From: MGBC120314 sp051880495
GTDB taxonomy: Bacteria; Bacillota; Clostridia; Lachnospirales; Lachnospiraceae
Reading direction: 5' to 3'
DNA: 64,000 bases
Assembly: GCA_051880495.1 (NCBI GenBank)
Contig: JBJEOB010000051.1
Span: 3,021 to 67,020, forward strand
Shown here: positions 50,309-58,358 of the stretch, in pieces
How the letters are laid out: each line of letters begins with the position of its first letter
How positions within the stretch are numbered: position 1 is the stretch's first letter
Notes under the pieces: model-generated
Seen by the model: only the letters and a program-made list of their open reading frames with translations
Told to the model about the DNA's origin: nothing
The model's database searches: none
Translations under genes and position numbers: made by a program

Positions 50309-50536
50309 AAGAATCGGGTGTCTAAAGCCGAATAATGACTTTTTAATTGGCTAAATGCACAAATAAAGTTGTTTTCATTCCATTGCGCTAAGCGTTCCGA
50401 TGAGCCTCTTCTGTGTTCAGCAAAGACTTCCACAATTTTTAGAGTCTCATCTCCACAGCGCAAAAGTCATTTAAACAATCTTTATTTGTGCATTTTCCCA
50501 TTCAAATTTCCTAATAGGCTTTTGCTCGTATTATGA
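50309..50536. repeat. DegV-linked palindromic repeat, copy 1
   Basis: This segment starts right after the degV stop. AATGCACAAATAAAGTTGTTT (50353-) and its complement near 50480-50500 form the arms. The inner arms ATTGCGCTAAGCGTTCCGATGAG and CTCATCTCCACAGCGCAAAAG form a second stem with a conserved asymmetric internal loop. A loop of about 40 nt at 50406-50445 is absent from copy 2. Read on the reverse strand, it matches copy 2 (60662-60872) at most positions of the core. The outer arms are much more diverged than in copy 2. Confidence 0.7.
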
Positions 50537-50564
50537 AATGTAGACTGCGGCGCCTTCAAAGACT

Positions 50565-50611
50565 AAAAAAGAGGCGCCGCACTAATTTCTTAATGCAACA
50601 GCCTCTTTTTA
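50565..50611. terminator. bidirectional terminator with an alternative upstream pairing
   Basis: GAGGC...GC (50571 on) pairs with GC...GCCTC (to 50605), with TTTTT following on the plus strand and TTTTTT on the minus strand. It ends the lipoprotein operon at 50621. The same GAGGCGCCGCA arm can instead pair with TGCGGCGCCT at 50546-50555. Confidence 0.7.
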
Positions 50612-50620
50612 TTATCTTTT

Positions 50621-51148
50621 TTAGTTAACTACTGATGAATTATATTCAATTGATGCAATGTTATCACCGTCTAAAATAAAGCAAAGCTTCATGCCATCCT
50701 TAACGTAAGCAATCTGTCCTGCTGTCTCTTCATACTTGTCACCATAAACTGCAATAACATCCGCCTTGGTCTTTGAAATATCAATTCCTTCTGCAGTCTT
50801 AACATTATCATCCTTTAAAATAATTGTTGCAATAAGATCCTTATCGCCATCAGGATATGTGTCGATTTCGTAGCTTGCATAGGTATATAACTTTGCAATA
50901 CCCTGTGCCGCACAGCTTGGCTCCTCGAAATAGCTTACAGGGTCTCCAAGCTTTGAAACAACCGTGCTTGCATCCATGTCTACGCCAATTTGGATACCAT
51001 TTACCTCAAATACATAACCCTTAACACTTTCCTGTGTATTCGGTGCTGATGTCTGTGAATTTGTCGACGTCTGCTTATCCGAACCACAGCCGGCTAAAAG
51101 TGCCACACAAATCATTCCGGCTACAGCCAGACTTTTTCTCATTTTCAT
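50621..51148 (-). CDS. lipoprotein with two tandem beta-type repeats
   Basis: A protein of 175 residues. Signal peptide MRKSLAVAGMICVALLAG with lipobox AGCGS, then a Ser/Thr/Asn linker and a folded domain (YVFEVNGIQIGVDMDASTVV, KLGDPVSYFEEPSCAAQG, DIATIILKDDNVKT). Its second half shows another potential-regulator-like strand (GIDISKTKADVIAVYGDKYEE). Family not named with certainty; the pattern resembles lipoproteins that accompany Dlt-like operons. It starts 17 bp after the SGNH gene and ends at the terminator, making it the last gene of the operon. GGAGAG precedes the ATG. Confidence 0.75.
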   Translation of the reverse strand: MKMRKSLAVAGMICVALLAGCGSDKQTSTNSQTSAPNTQESVKGYVFEVNGIQIGVDMDASTVVSKLGDPVSYFEEPSCAAQGIAKLYTYASYEIDTYPDGDKDLIATIILKDDNVKTAEGIDISKTKADVIAVYGDKYEETAGQIAYVKDGMKLCFILDGDNIASIEYNSSVVN

Positions 51149-51165
51149 AATATACTCTCCTTTAA

Positions 51166-52233
51166 CTATTTAATAACGGCTCCGTTTTTTTCGATAGATT
51201 CATACTGGGCAGCTATTTCCGCATCATATGCCTCACGCTTTTTAGCCCATTTAGCCGCAAGCTCTTCATCATTTCTTCTGTCAGTAACATTACACTCAGT
51301 GGCGAGAATATTACCGAAATAATGTGCCATCTTCTCAGCACCTGAAAGATTCAGATGCAGACCTGCATCATAGGTGTCCGTACTATAATCAAGTCCTATT
51401 TCATCTGTGCATTCAAGGAAATTATAATACTTAAGTCCATGTTCCTTCGCATATGAAACCATCTGTTCATCCCATTCATCATACCATGCAGGGTATAGAC
51501 TCGGTGCCTTGACCAACACTAATTCTACATCATTTGCCTTACACAATTCAACCATCTTATCAAGATAATAATATGAATTGTCGCCAAACGTATAATCTGC
51601 AAGGACCTTAGGCTCCGGAATATTTTCAACAGGAAGCACATCCACACGCATATAATAGCCGTTATGTGTTACTTTATCCCTTTTCCAGAAATATGTCAAA
51701 TCCTCTTTAGAAAGTTCATTCCATCTTGAATGATATCTGAGCAGCGGAAATACATAATCAAGAAATTCCTCTTCCTCAGTCATGGAAGCCATGATGCTTC
51801 CTATTTTCGACGATGACCATTTCATGCCGTCTATCGTCATTCTGTTATATGTTTCCTTCTGCGGCTTGTCATATTTCATTGACAACACATTAAATACAAT
51901 CACCTGTGGCTTTTCATATTTGAGTGTCTCTTCCATCAGATAATACGACTGCCAGATGAGCTGCTGTGCGCTTCCTCTTATGAAACTGTTAATTCCATAC
52001 TCCTCCCACAGCACAACAGGTGAAATATTCTCATAAAGTTCACAGTCGCCTACAAAAATCACGTCATGGTTCTTGTCTTCATCGTAATATTCTGCAATCA
52101 TGGCACCTTCTACGACGCCTGACATATATTTTGGCATCATAAGACGCTGCAGAAGATACAAAACGCCAACAATTATAAATACTGAAATCAGGACTTTTAA
52201 GACCGTCTTCCACTTTTTTCCTTTATTTTCCAC
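51166..52233 (-). CDS. membrane-anchored SGNH-hydrolase-like protein (DltD position)
   Basis: A protein of about 355 residues. One N-terminal membrane helix (TVLKVLISVFIIVGVLYLLQ) anchors an extracytoplasmic SGNH-like domain. Block I reads VIFVGDCELYENISP, with Cys where most SGNH enzymes have the nucleophile Ser; block V is DAGLHLNLSGAEK, with Asp and His. It takes the DltD place after the MBOAT gene and probably helps transfer the activated acyl or aminoacyl group to an envelope polymer. AGAGG is 7 nt before a GTG at 52233, preferred to a TTG at 52236. It lies 14 bp after the MBOAT gene. Confidence 0.8.
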   Translation of the reverse strand: MENKGKKWKTVLKVLISVFIIVGVLYLLQRLMMPKYMSGVVEGAMIAEYYDEDKNHDVIFVGDCELYENISPVVLWEEYGINSFIRGSAQQLIWQSYYLMEETLKYEKPQVIVFNVLSMKYDKPQKETYNRMTIDGMKWSSSKIGSIMASMTEEEEFLDYVFPLLRYHSRWNELSKEDLTYFWKRDKVTHNGYYMRVDVLPVENIPEPKVLADYTFGDNSYYYLDKMVELCKANDVELVLVKAPSLYPAWYDEWDEQMVSYAKEHGLKYYNFLECTDEIGLDYSTDTYDAGLHLNLSGAEKMAHYFGNILATECNVTDRRNDEELAAKWAKKREAYDAEIAAQYESIEKNGAVIK

Positions 52234-52247
52234 CAACTTACCTCTTT

Positions 52248-53840
52248 CTAAAACTGGTTATAAATAAACTGATTAGCATCATAACCAATTCCATAGCTTC
52301 CAAAAAGAATTACAAGAAGGAACAGGCCAAACCAGATACAAAAACGTAATGCATATGGCTTTGCAGCTATTTTCTCCCTGACACTGCCGGTTCTTTGTAC
52401 AAGGCTGACTGTCAGAAGAATCAGAAATCCGACAAATACAATTACATAATCGGCAATACTAAGTCCAAGAGAAAGCAGTGTTCCCGAAAATAATTCTCCC
52501 ACATTAAATGTGGTAAACATACTTCCTACCATTCGAAACGTTAACGGCACATCACGGTAACAGTCAAATGTTCGAAGACAGCTCATAAGGAGAACTGTTC
52601 GTATTATCTGGAATGCCTTATACCATGTTTTCCCTGCCACGTTAAACTTTGCATGGAACTTATTATATAATGGTTCGCATTCCTGCGAAATCATAATTAC
52701 TACATAGTTGGCAAGTCCCCATACTATAAAATTCCAGCTTGCTCCGTGCCAGATACCCGTTGCAAACCATACTGCAAAACATGACAGATAAATTGTAACA
52801 CGCTTTCCAATCTGTTCACCAAGGTGTTTTCTGGAAAAACGGCTCAGCTTTAACATAGGCTGACATACCGAAATCGGATAAAAAATATAATCCGTAAACC
52901 AGCTTCCCATTGTAATATGCCAGCGGTTCCAGTATTCTTTGATATTTTTTGAAAAATACGGACGTATAAAGTTTTCCGTAACTTTTATGCCCATAGTCTG
53001 TGCAATACCGATGGTTATATCAATACCGCCCGTGAAATCAGCATAAAGCTCCAATGCATAAAACAGCATACCGACAAGAACATATACACCGCGATATGCT
53101 GCAGTATCATTTACAATGGCATTTACTGCCACGACAAGTCTGTCTGCAATTACAAGCTTCTTAAAGAATCCCCAGAGTATTCTCTGAAGACCGAATGAAA
53201 CTGTCTTTTTGTCGAATGAATGTGGTTCATACAGAGACTTTGCCAAATCATCAAAACGGCTTATCGGTCCCTGAATCAGCTGCGGGAAGAATGATACAAA
53301 AAGCGCAAGCTTAAAAAAATTCTCCTCAGCGCGGTATTTCCCACGATAAACATCAATCGCATATCCCATTGACTGGAAGACATAGAACGAAATACCCATC
53401 GGCAGCGCAATGTTTAAGAACGAAAGCTGCCTGCTGCTGTTAAACCACGAAAGCACCGTATTAATATTGTGAATAGTAAAATTGGTGTATTTTACTACTG
53501 CTAACATTCCAATGTTCAGAACAAGGCAAAGGACCAGAAGATGCCACTGCTTTTTCTTACCGATTTCCTTGTAAGCCTTACGTTCATCCCTTGACATTTC
53601 TGCCTTATGCTCTTTGATATAATCATCCTGGGCATCCTTGGATTTCTGAATCATGCGTGTCAGCACATATGTGCTTATTGTCGTAAATACAATATAAAAA
53701 AGATTGCCAAAGCCGCTTGCAAAATAGAAGATGTAACTTCCGACAAGCAATAACGGCCACTGAAATCTCTTAGGCACAATGTAGTACAGAACGAGCATTG
53801 CAAAGAGAAACAATAAAAAAGTATACGATGTAAATAACAT
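52248..53840 (-). CDS. MBOAT membrane O-acyltransferase (DltB/AlgI-like)
   Basis: A protein of 530 residues with about eleven membrane helices. The MBOAT signatures are present: WNRWHITMGSWFTDYIFYP and, later, FATGIWHGASWNFIVWG with the catalytic His. N-terminal SYTFLLFLFAMLVLYYIVP is usual. DltB accepts an acyl unit from a carrier protein inside and passes it outwards; AlgI-type relatives acetylate polysaccharides. The carrier-protein and adenylation genes just upstream favour a Dlt-type role. The start is 2 bp after the carrier stop, within the same operon. Confidence 0.9.
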   Translation of the reverse strand: MLFTSYTFLLFLFAMLVLYYIVPKRFQWPLLLVGSYIFYFASGFGNLFYIVFTTISTYVLTRMIQKSKDAQDDYIKEHKAEMSRDERKAYKEIGKKKQWHLLVLCLVLNIGMLAVVKYTNFTIHNINTVLSWFNSSRQLSFLNIALPMGISFYVFQSMGYAIDVYRGKYRAEENFFKLALFVSFFPQLIQGPISRFDDLAKSLYEPHSFDKKTVSFGLQRILWGFFKKLVIADRLVVAVNAIVNDTAAYRGVYVLVGMLFYALELYADFTGGIDITIGIAQTMGIKVTENFIRPYFSKNIKEYWNRWHITMGSWFTDYIFYPISVCQPMLKLSRFSRKHLGEQIGKRVTIYLSCFAVWFATGIWHGASWNFIVWGLANYVVIMISQECEPLYNKFHAKFNVAGKTWYKAFQIIRTVLLMSCLRTFDCYRDVPLTFRMVGSMFTTFNVGELFSGTLLSLGLSIADYVIVFVGFLILLTVSLVQRTGSVREKIAAKPYALRFCIWFGLFLLVILFGSYGIGYDANQFIYNQF

Positions 53841-53842
53841 TT

Positions 53843-54085
53843 TTAATCCTCATCAATAAGACTCTGTACAAGATTGCATAAAGCATCTACAGAGTTGAAA
53901 TTTTCCGGGATAATCTTATCAGCAGAAACAACAATATCAAATTCTTCATTGATTTCAGATATAAGTGAAATAATATCAAATGAATCCAACACCTTGCTGT
54001 CCACAAGTGTATCACATGCTTCAAAATCCTCGTCAGGATGTAACTCACTCAAAATTTCTAATAATGTGCTCTTAATTTCTTCCAT
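53843..54085 (-). CDS. acyl/D-aminoacyl carrier protein (DltC-like)
   Basis: A protein of 80 residues, a four-helix carrier with the 4'-phosphopantetheine site at Ser35 in KVLDSFDIISLI. The acidic N-terminal helix and EINEEFDIVVSADKIIPENF match DltC/ACP. It carries the unit loaded by the adenylation enzyme encoded directly upstream and delivers it to the MBOAT protein. The 14-bp overlap with the ligase gene and the 2-bp gap to the MBOAT gene show tight coupling. Confidence 0.9.
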   Translation of the reverse strand: MEEIKSTLLEILSELHPDEDFEACDTLVDSKVLDSFDIISLISEINEEFDIVVSADKIIPENFNSVDALCNLVQSLIDED

Positions 54086-55592
54086 TTTTCTTCATCTCCA
54101 TATAATTATTTTTTAATTCAACACGGTTAATCTTGCCGTTTGCCGTAAATGGCATTTCCTTAAGCTGTTCAACATAATTAGGTATCATATACCTCGGCAG
54201 TTTCTCCTTAAGGCATGAAACCAAAGACTTAACCTCTATGTCTCCAACATAATAAAGGACTATCTTTCCATTTTCATTATCATAAATACATCCGCACAGC
54301 TTAACACCCTCAACCATATTTACATTGGCTTCAATTTCTCCAAGCTCAATACGGTGGCCCATGTGCTTAATCTGGTAATCCTTTCTTGAAACAAATACCA
54401 GTTCACCGTGCTCATTGTATTTGCCAATATCACCGGTGCGGTAGATAATTTCCGGATATGCCGTATTCAAAGGATTCTGTACAAATACATCCTTTGTTTT
54501 TTCCGGATTATTGTAATATCCAAGTGTTACCGAAGTACCACGGATACAGATTTCACCTTCATCTGCCGGTTCATTTTTGTCATTAAGAAGCAGAATTTCC
54601 GTATTCTTAAACGGTCTGCCAATCGGAATAGGCTCATTATCACCAAGCTCTCTCTCCACATGATAATAACAGCACATTCCGGTACCTTCCGTAGGTCCGT
54701 AAAGGTTTGTAAATGAAGCCTCCGGTAAGGTTTCCCTCCAGATTCGGAACTGCTTTATCGGAAATACTTCACTGCCAAATGCAATAGTTTTTAAATAAAG
54801 CGGCTTAACGGTCTTAAACGTGCCAAATGCCGAAATCATTGTGAGTGCTGAAACCACCCAGCAGATTGTGTTGACTTTGTGCTCATTTAGGAATTCCACA
54901 AGCTTTACCGGGAACATGAACAGACTCTTTGGCACTATGTATGTCGTAGCTCCGAATTTTAATGTAGGATACAGCTCCTTTAAGCAGGCATCAAAGTACA
55001 ATGGTGTCTGGTTAGCAAATACCGTGTTTTCATTGAAGCCCAGTGTATCCGACAACTGCTCTATATAATCTATTACCGAGCGGTGGCATGCTACAACACC
55101 CTTTGGCACGCCTGTTGAACCCGAGGTAAATACAATATATATCGGGTCAGTGTCAAGCGCCTTATCACGAATGTCCGAAAGCGCCTTGGTATTTTCCCCA
55201 AGTCCTGATATATCATCATAAAGACAGAGATTACACTTATAATTAAATGTTTCCGCCTTCTTAATTGTCTCTGAATCACATATAATCCATTCAGCCTTAC
55301 AGTTCTCAAGAATGAGATCTATTCGGCTCTGTGGCATTTCCTCATCGATTGGGACATAAAAACATCCCGCCGTAATAACACCAAAAAATGCCATAATTGT
55401 CTTTGGATGCTTATTCATAAATACAACAACAGGTTTTCTGTAACAATTATTTTGAGCAAGAAATGTTCCCACACTTCTGCTGTGTTCGTAAACCTGTTTA
55501 AACGTATATTCTTCTGCCTCATTTGCAAATGCAACCTTATCCGGAACCTTCTTAACGATTTCATCCAGATACGTCAAAACATTGTTCATCAT
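54072..55592 (-). CDS. amino-acid adenylation enzyme (DltA-like ligase)
   Basis: A protein of 506 residues of the ANL superfamily. The ATP loop is IVFTSGSTGVPKGVVACHRS, then TNLYGPTEGTGMCCYY, the catalytic hinge region YRTGDIGKYNEHGELVFVSRKD, and the C-terminal Lys in FTANGKINRVELK. It activates an amino acid as AMP ester and loads it on the carrier. Its place in a ligase-carrier-MBOAT-SGNH set matches D-alanyl transfer to teichoic acid, but an Asp/Glu-racemase gene lies 18 bp upstream, so the substrate could be another D-amino acid. I therefore give no gene symbol. AAAGGAAG precedes two possible ATG codons. Confidence 0.88.
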   Translation of the reverse strand: MMNNVLTYLDEIVKKVPDKVAFANEAEEYTFKQVYEHSRSVGTFLAQNNCYRKPVVVFMNKHPKTIMAFFGVITAGCFYVPIDEEMPQSRIDLILENCKAEWIICDSETIKKAETFNYKCNLCLYDDISGLGENTKALSDIRDKALDTDPIYIVFTSGSTGVPKGVVACHRSVIDYIEQLSDTLGFNENTVFANQTPLYFDACLKELYPTLKFGATTYIVPKSLFMFPVKLVEFLNEHKVNTICWVVSALTMISAFGTFKTVKPLYLKTIAFGSEVFPIKQFRIWRETLPEASFTNLYGPTEGTGMCCYYHVERELGDNEPIPIGRPFKNTEILLLNDKNEPADEGEICIRGTSVTLGYYNNPEKTKDVFVQNPLNTAYPEIIYRTGDIGKYNEHGELVFVSRKDYQIKHMGHRIELGEIEANVNMVEGVKLCGCIYDNENGKIVLYYVGDIEVKSLVSCLKEKLPRYMIPNYVEQLKEMPFTANGKINRVELKNNYMEMKKNGRN

Positions 55593-55610
55593 GACGCGTT
55601 ATCTTCCTTT

Positions 55611-56327
55611 CTACTTTGTTATAAGCTGCTCATACTCTTTCTTCAATGTACCGCACTGCTCCACTGCACATTTTGCAAGAACCTGCATTGCATCTAAGTA
55701 GCCTGCGCCTATTTTCTCATCTCTTCGAATCATTGATAATTCAGTACATCCGAGAATGATTACTTCGGCGCCCTTATTTTTCAGTTCCTCTGAAACTCTC
55801 TCAAAACGATCCATCTCCACGGGCTTTGTTGCCTTGACATTCTTATAAATAAGATGCATGACATCCTTTTGTCCGTTCTCCTCAGGCACAACAATCTTTA
55901 TACCTGCATTCTGCATTGATTTCTGAAAAAGACCACTCTTTACCGTTCCGTCAGTTGCCATAAGTCCAACGGTTTTAACATTCATTTTCTTAAGATACAA
56001 CGCGGTTTCCTCTATAATATTTATCACCGGAACAGGAATCTGTCCAGTCAGTTCGTCATAGAAATAATTGGCGGTAATACATGGTATGGCAATGACCTCT
56101 GACCCGTTATCAGCAAGTTTTTTCCCAAGGTCAGCCATTGGTATGCCCGGGTTGGCATTACTCTTTCCCAGAATATAACTTGTTCTGTCCGGAATCCACG
56201 GACAGTTAAATATAATCATTTCGATATGCTCCTGATCTGTATCGGCCTGTGTCATCTCAATGACCATCTGCATAAAAAATGCTGTTGCCATCGGGCCTAA
56301 GCCACCGATTACTCCTAGTTTTTTCAT
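55611..56327 (-). CDS. aspartate/glutamate racemase family protein
   Basis: A protein of 238 residues. The N-terminal GVIGGLGPMATAFFMQMV, the two catalytic cysteines in IPCITANYF and LGCTELSMI, and the spacing fit the Asp/Glu/hydantoin racemase superfamily, aspartate racemase subgroup. It would supply a D-amino acid without PLP. The gene is 16 bp after the transglutaminase gene and 18 bp before the DltA-like gene, so it is in the middle of the operon. GGAGTG is 5 nt before the ATG at 56327; the longer frame to 56486 overlaps the upstream gene and is rejected. Confidence 0.88.
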   Translation of the reverse strand: MKKLGVIGGLGPMATAFFMQMVIEMTQADTDQEHIEMIIFNCPWIPDRTSYILGKSNANPGIPMADLGKKLADNGSEVIAIPCITANYFYDELTGQIPVPVINIIEETALYLKKMNVKTVGLMATDGTVKSGLFQKSMQNAGIKIVVPEENGQKDVMHLIYKNVKATKPVEMDRFERVSEELKNKGAEVIILGCTELSMIRRDEKIGAGYLDAMQVLAKCAVEQCGTLKKEYEQLITK

Positions 56328-56343
56328 ATCGTCACTCCATTCT

Positions 56344-57603
56344 TTACTGTATCTGCGGGTATTTTGATGCATCATAGTTGTGCGAGTCATTATTTTTCTT
56401 GGAATATTCCATAAGCTGCGCATCAGTCCAATAGAAGAAGGTTGTTCCATCCTTTCTTCTCGTCGTATCAAAATGATACCATCCATCCCCCAGATTAATC
56501 AGATTCCAATAATGTCTGTACGTCGTCGGAATCCTTTCTATATCCATATTCTCAATTCCTGCCGCAGTAAGAAGCGCCTTTGCAGATGATGCATAAACAT
56601 AGCAGTCACCCTTATGCTCGATAAGTCCTCTGTATGCGCCCTTTACCCAGCTATCCTTGTCAGAACTGTCAACATATTTTATGTTGGTATGACACCAGTC
56701 ATAAATCGCCTTGGCAACATCATACTGTGTAACAGCACCCGATTTTGCCTTTATCGATTCAACAAGCTTGCCCGCCTCACTCATAACGTATTCTTCCGTT
56801 GCATTATCGGCAGAAGGCTGTTCTACATGAAGAACGGTTGATACTCTTGTCTCATTTCCCGCGCCGTCAACTGCAATATATGTGATAGGATAGTCACCCG
56901 GTTCATTCAGGTTAACCGAACTGTTATCTACAGTAAGCTCTACATCAGTATCATAATTGTCCGTTACCGTTACATCCCTCTTGTATGATACACTGGTTCC
57001 TGCCGGGATGGTTATTTCCTTTACACCGGTTATTTCCGGCGGAATAAGGTCTGTTACAACTTCAGCACTGGCAACCACCTTTGTCTTATTACCGCCTTCA
57101 TCCGTAACTGTAAGCTTAATTTCCTTATGCCCGGTAGTCGACATGTCAGGAACTTCATCATATTCAACGGTTGTGTCCGTGGCATCAACTATGCTCTCAA
57201 TCAGCTCTGACGCATCTTCCAGACCTTCATTTATAAATAATGTCGCATTCTTTGCCGTAACAACCGGAGCAACCGTATCCACAACATGCAGAATGGATGT
57301 GTATTCTTTTCCTCCTACCGAAATAACAACATTATAATCAGCAACATGATTCATGCTTGTATTTTCATCAAGTCCTGAAATCAATTCAACATCTTCATAA
57401 CTTTTTTTCAAAAAATCACTGACCGTCGGAAGCTCACTTCCTGCTTCTACCGTCATCTTTTTTTTCACCTTGGATGATGTCAGCAAAAATGTTATTCCCC
57501 AAATAATTCCTGTAAGAACCAGAATCAAAATTATCCAGTTCCTTATCACCCTTCGGCGTCTTCTGGCCCTTCTCGCCCTTTTTCTTCTTTCTACACTGTC
57601 CAT
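56344..57603 (-). CDS. membrane-anchored transglutaminase-like protein with Ig-like domains
   Basis: A protein of 419 residues. A very basic N-terminus (RKRARRARRRRRVIRN) is followed by a membrane helix (WIILILVLTGIIWGITFLL), so most of the protein is outside. About 50-270 holds two or three bacterial Ig-like domains (VVDTVAPVVTAKN, VVTDLIPPEITGVKEI, YIAVDGAGNETRVSTV). About 280-419 is a transglutaminase fold with Cys in HKGDCYVYASS, His in YRHYWNLIN and Asp in HFDTTR. It may cross-link or cleave envelope proteins or peptides. It is the first gene of the racemase/Dlt-like operon; GGGGAG precedes the ATG. Confidence 0.85.
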   Translation of the reverse strand: MDSVERRKRARRARRRRRVIRNWIILILVLTGIIWGITFLLTSSKVKKKMTVEAGSELPTVSDFLKKSYEDVELISGLDENTSMNHVADYNVVISVGGKEYTSILHVVDTVAPVVTAKNATLFINEGLEDASELIESIVDATDTTVEYDEVPDMSTTGHKEIKLTVTDEGGNKTKVVASAEVVTDLIPPEITGVKEITIPAGTSVSYKRDVTVTDNYDTDVELTVDNSSVNLNEPGDYPITYIAVDGAGNETRVSTVLHVEQPSADNATEEYVMSEAGKLVESIKAKSGAVTQYDVAKAIYDWCHTNIKYVDSSDKDSWVKGAYRGLIEHKGDCYVYASSAKALLTAAGIENMDIERIPTTYRHYWNLINLGDGWYHFDTTRRKDGTTFFYWTDAQLMEYSKKNNDSHNYDASKYPQIQ

Positions 57604-57683
57604 TTATTATTCTCCCCTGTACAAATGCTCAGTTTTATACAATTTTATATTATATCATTCCACTGTTTTAATTGCAAATAGTA

Positions 57684-58334
57684 TTATAATCCAATCAGCC
57701 CAAGAAACTCGTCTGCCGCAGATACAATAACACCTGCCCCTTTTTGTTCAAGGAGCGCTCTTTCCCTGAATCCCCAGTCCACAATTATCATATCCATGCC
57801 GGCATTATTGGCCGTCTCAATATCAACTTCAGAATCCCCGACATAAACCGCATCCTTTTTATCAATTCCCAGTTCATTTAGGATTTCAAAGACTGCATCC
57901 GGTGACGGTTTCTTATTAACCCCTTCTCTCGCACCATATGCTGCATCAAACATGTCGTTAAAATATTTATCACACAGTATTTTCACTGCAAAATCTGCTT
58001 TGTTTGATAAAACCGCTATTTTGATTCCTGCATTTTTTAATTTTAACAGCATTTCCCTTATACCTTTATAAGGTCTTGTCTTATTGGCACAGTTTTTCCC
58101 ATAATATTCCTTAAACTTCTCAAACACCATATCTGTTTTTTCTTTAGGTGTACCCATGGGAACGGCTCTTTCTATAAGCTTTCTTATCCCGTTCCCGACA
58201 AATACCCTCACTTCATCAACAGTTCTTGCCGGAAAACCAACAACAGACAGTGCATAATTTACACTGTCTGATAAGTCGTCTAATGTATCAAGAATTGTTC
58301 CGTCAAGGTCAAAAATAAATAATTTATACTTCAT
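57684..58334 (-). CDS. HAD-superfamily phosphatase (phosphoglycolate-phosphatase-like)
   Basis: A protein of 216 residues of HAD subfamily IA. Motif I is FIFDLDGTILDT, motif II IAVLSNKAD, and motif III/IV KPSPDAVFEIL ... VYVGDSEVDIETANNAG. The helical cap lies between residues 15 and 80. It dephosphorylates small sugar or acid phosphates; phosphoglycolate is the common annotation but not proven. GGAG is 7 nt before the ATG. It follows nrdD by 24 bp and may share its NrdR-controlled transcript. Confidence 0.88.
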   Translation of the reverse strand: MKYKLFIFDLDGTILDTLDDLSDSVNYALSVVGFPARTVDEVRVFVGNGIRKLIERAVPMGTPKEKTDMVFEKFKEYYGKNCANKTRPYKGIREMLLKLKNAGIKIAVLSNKADFAVKILCDKYFNDMFDAAYGAREGVNKKPSPDAVFEILNELGIDKKDAVYVGDSEVDIETANNAGMDMIIVDWGFRERALLEQKGAGVIVSAADEFLGLIGL

Positions 58335-58358
58335 TTTTTCGCTCCATAACCTTCGCCT

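Noticed and set aside
50143..50463. 106-codon minus-strand frame across the degV end and repeat copy 1
   Set aside because: It runs antisense to degV and through the palindrome, has no ribosome site and low-quality protein composition.
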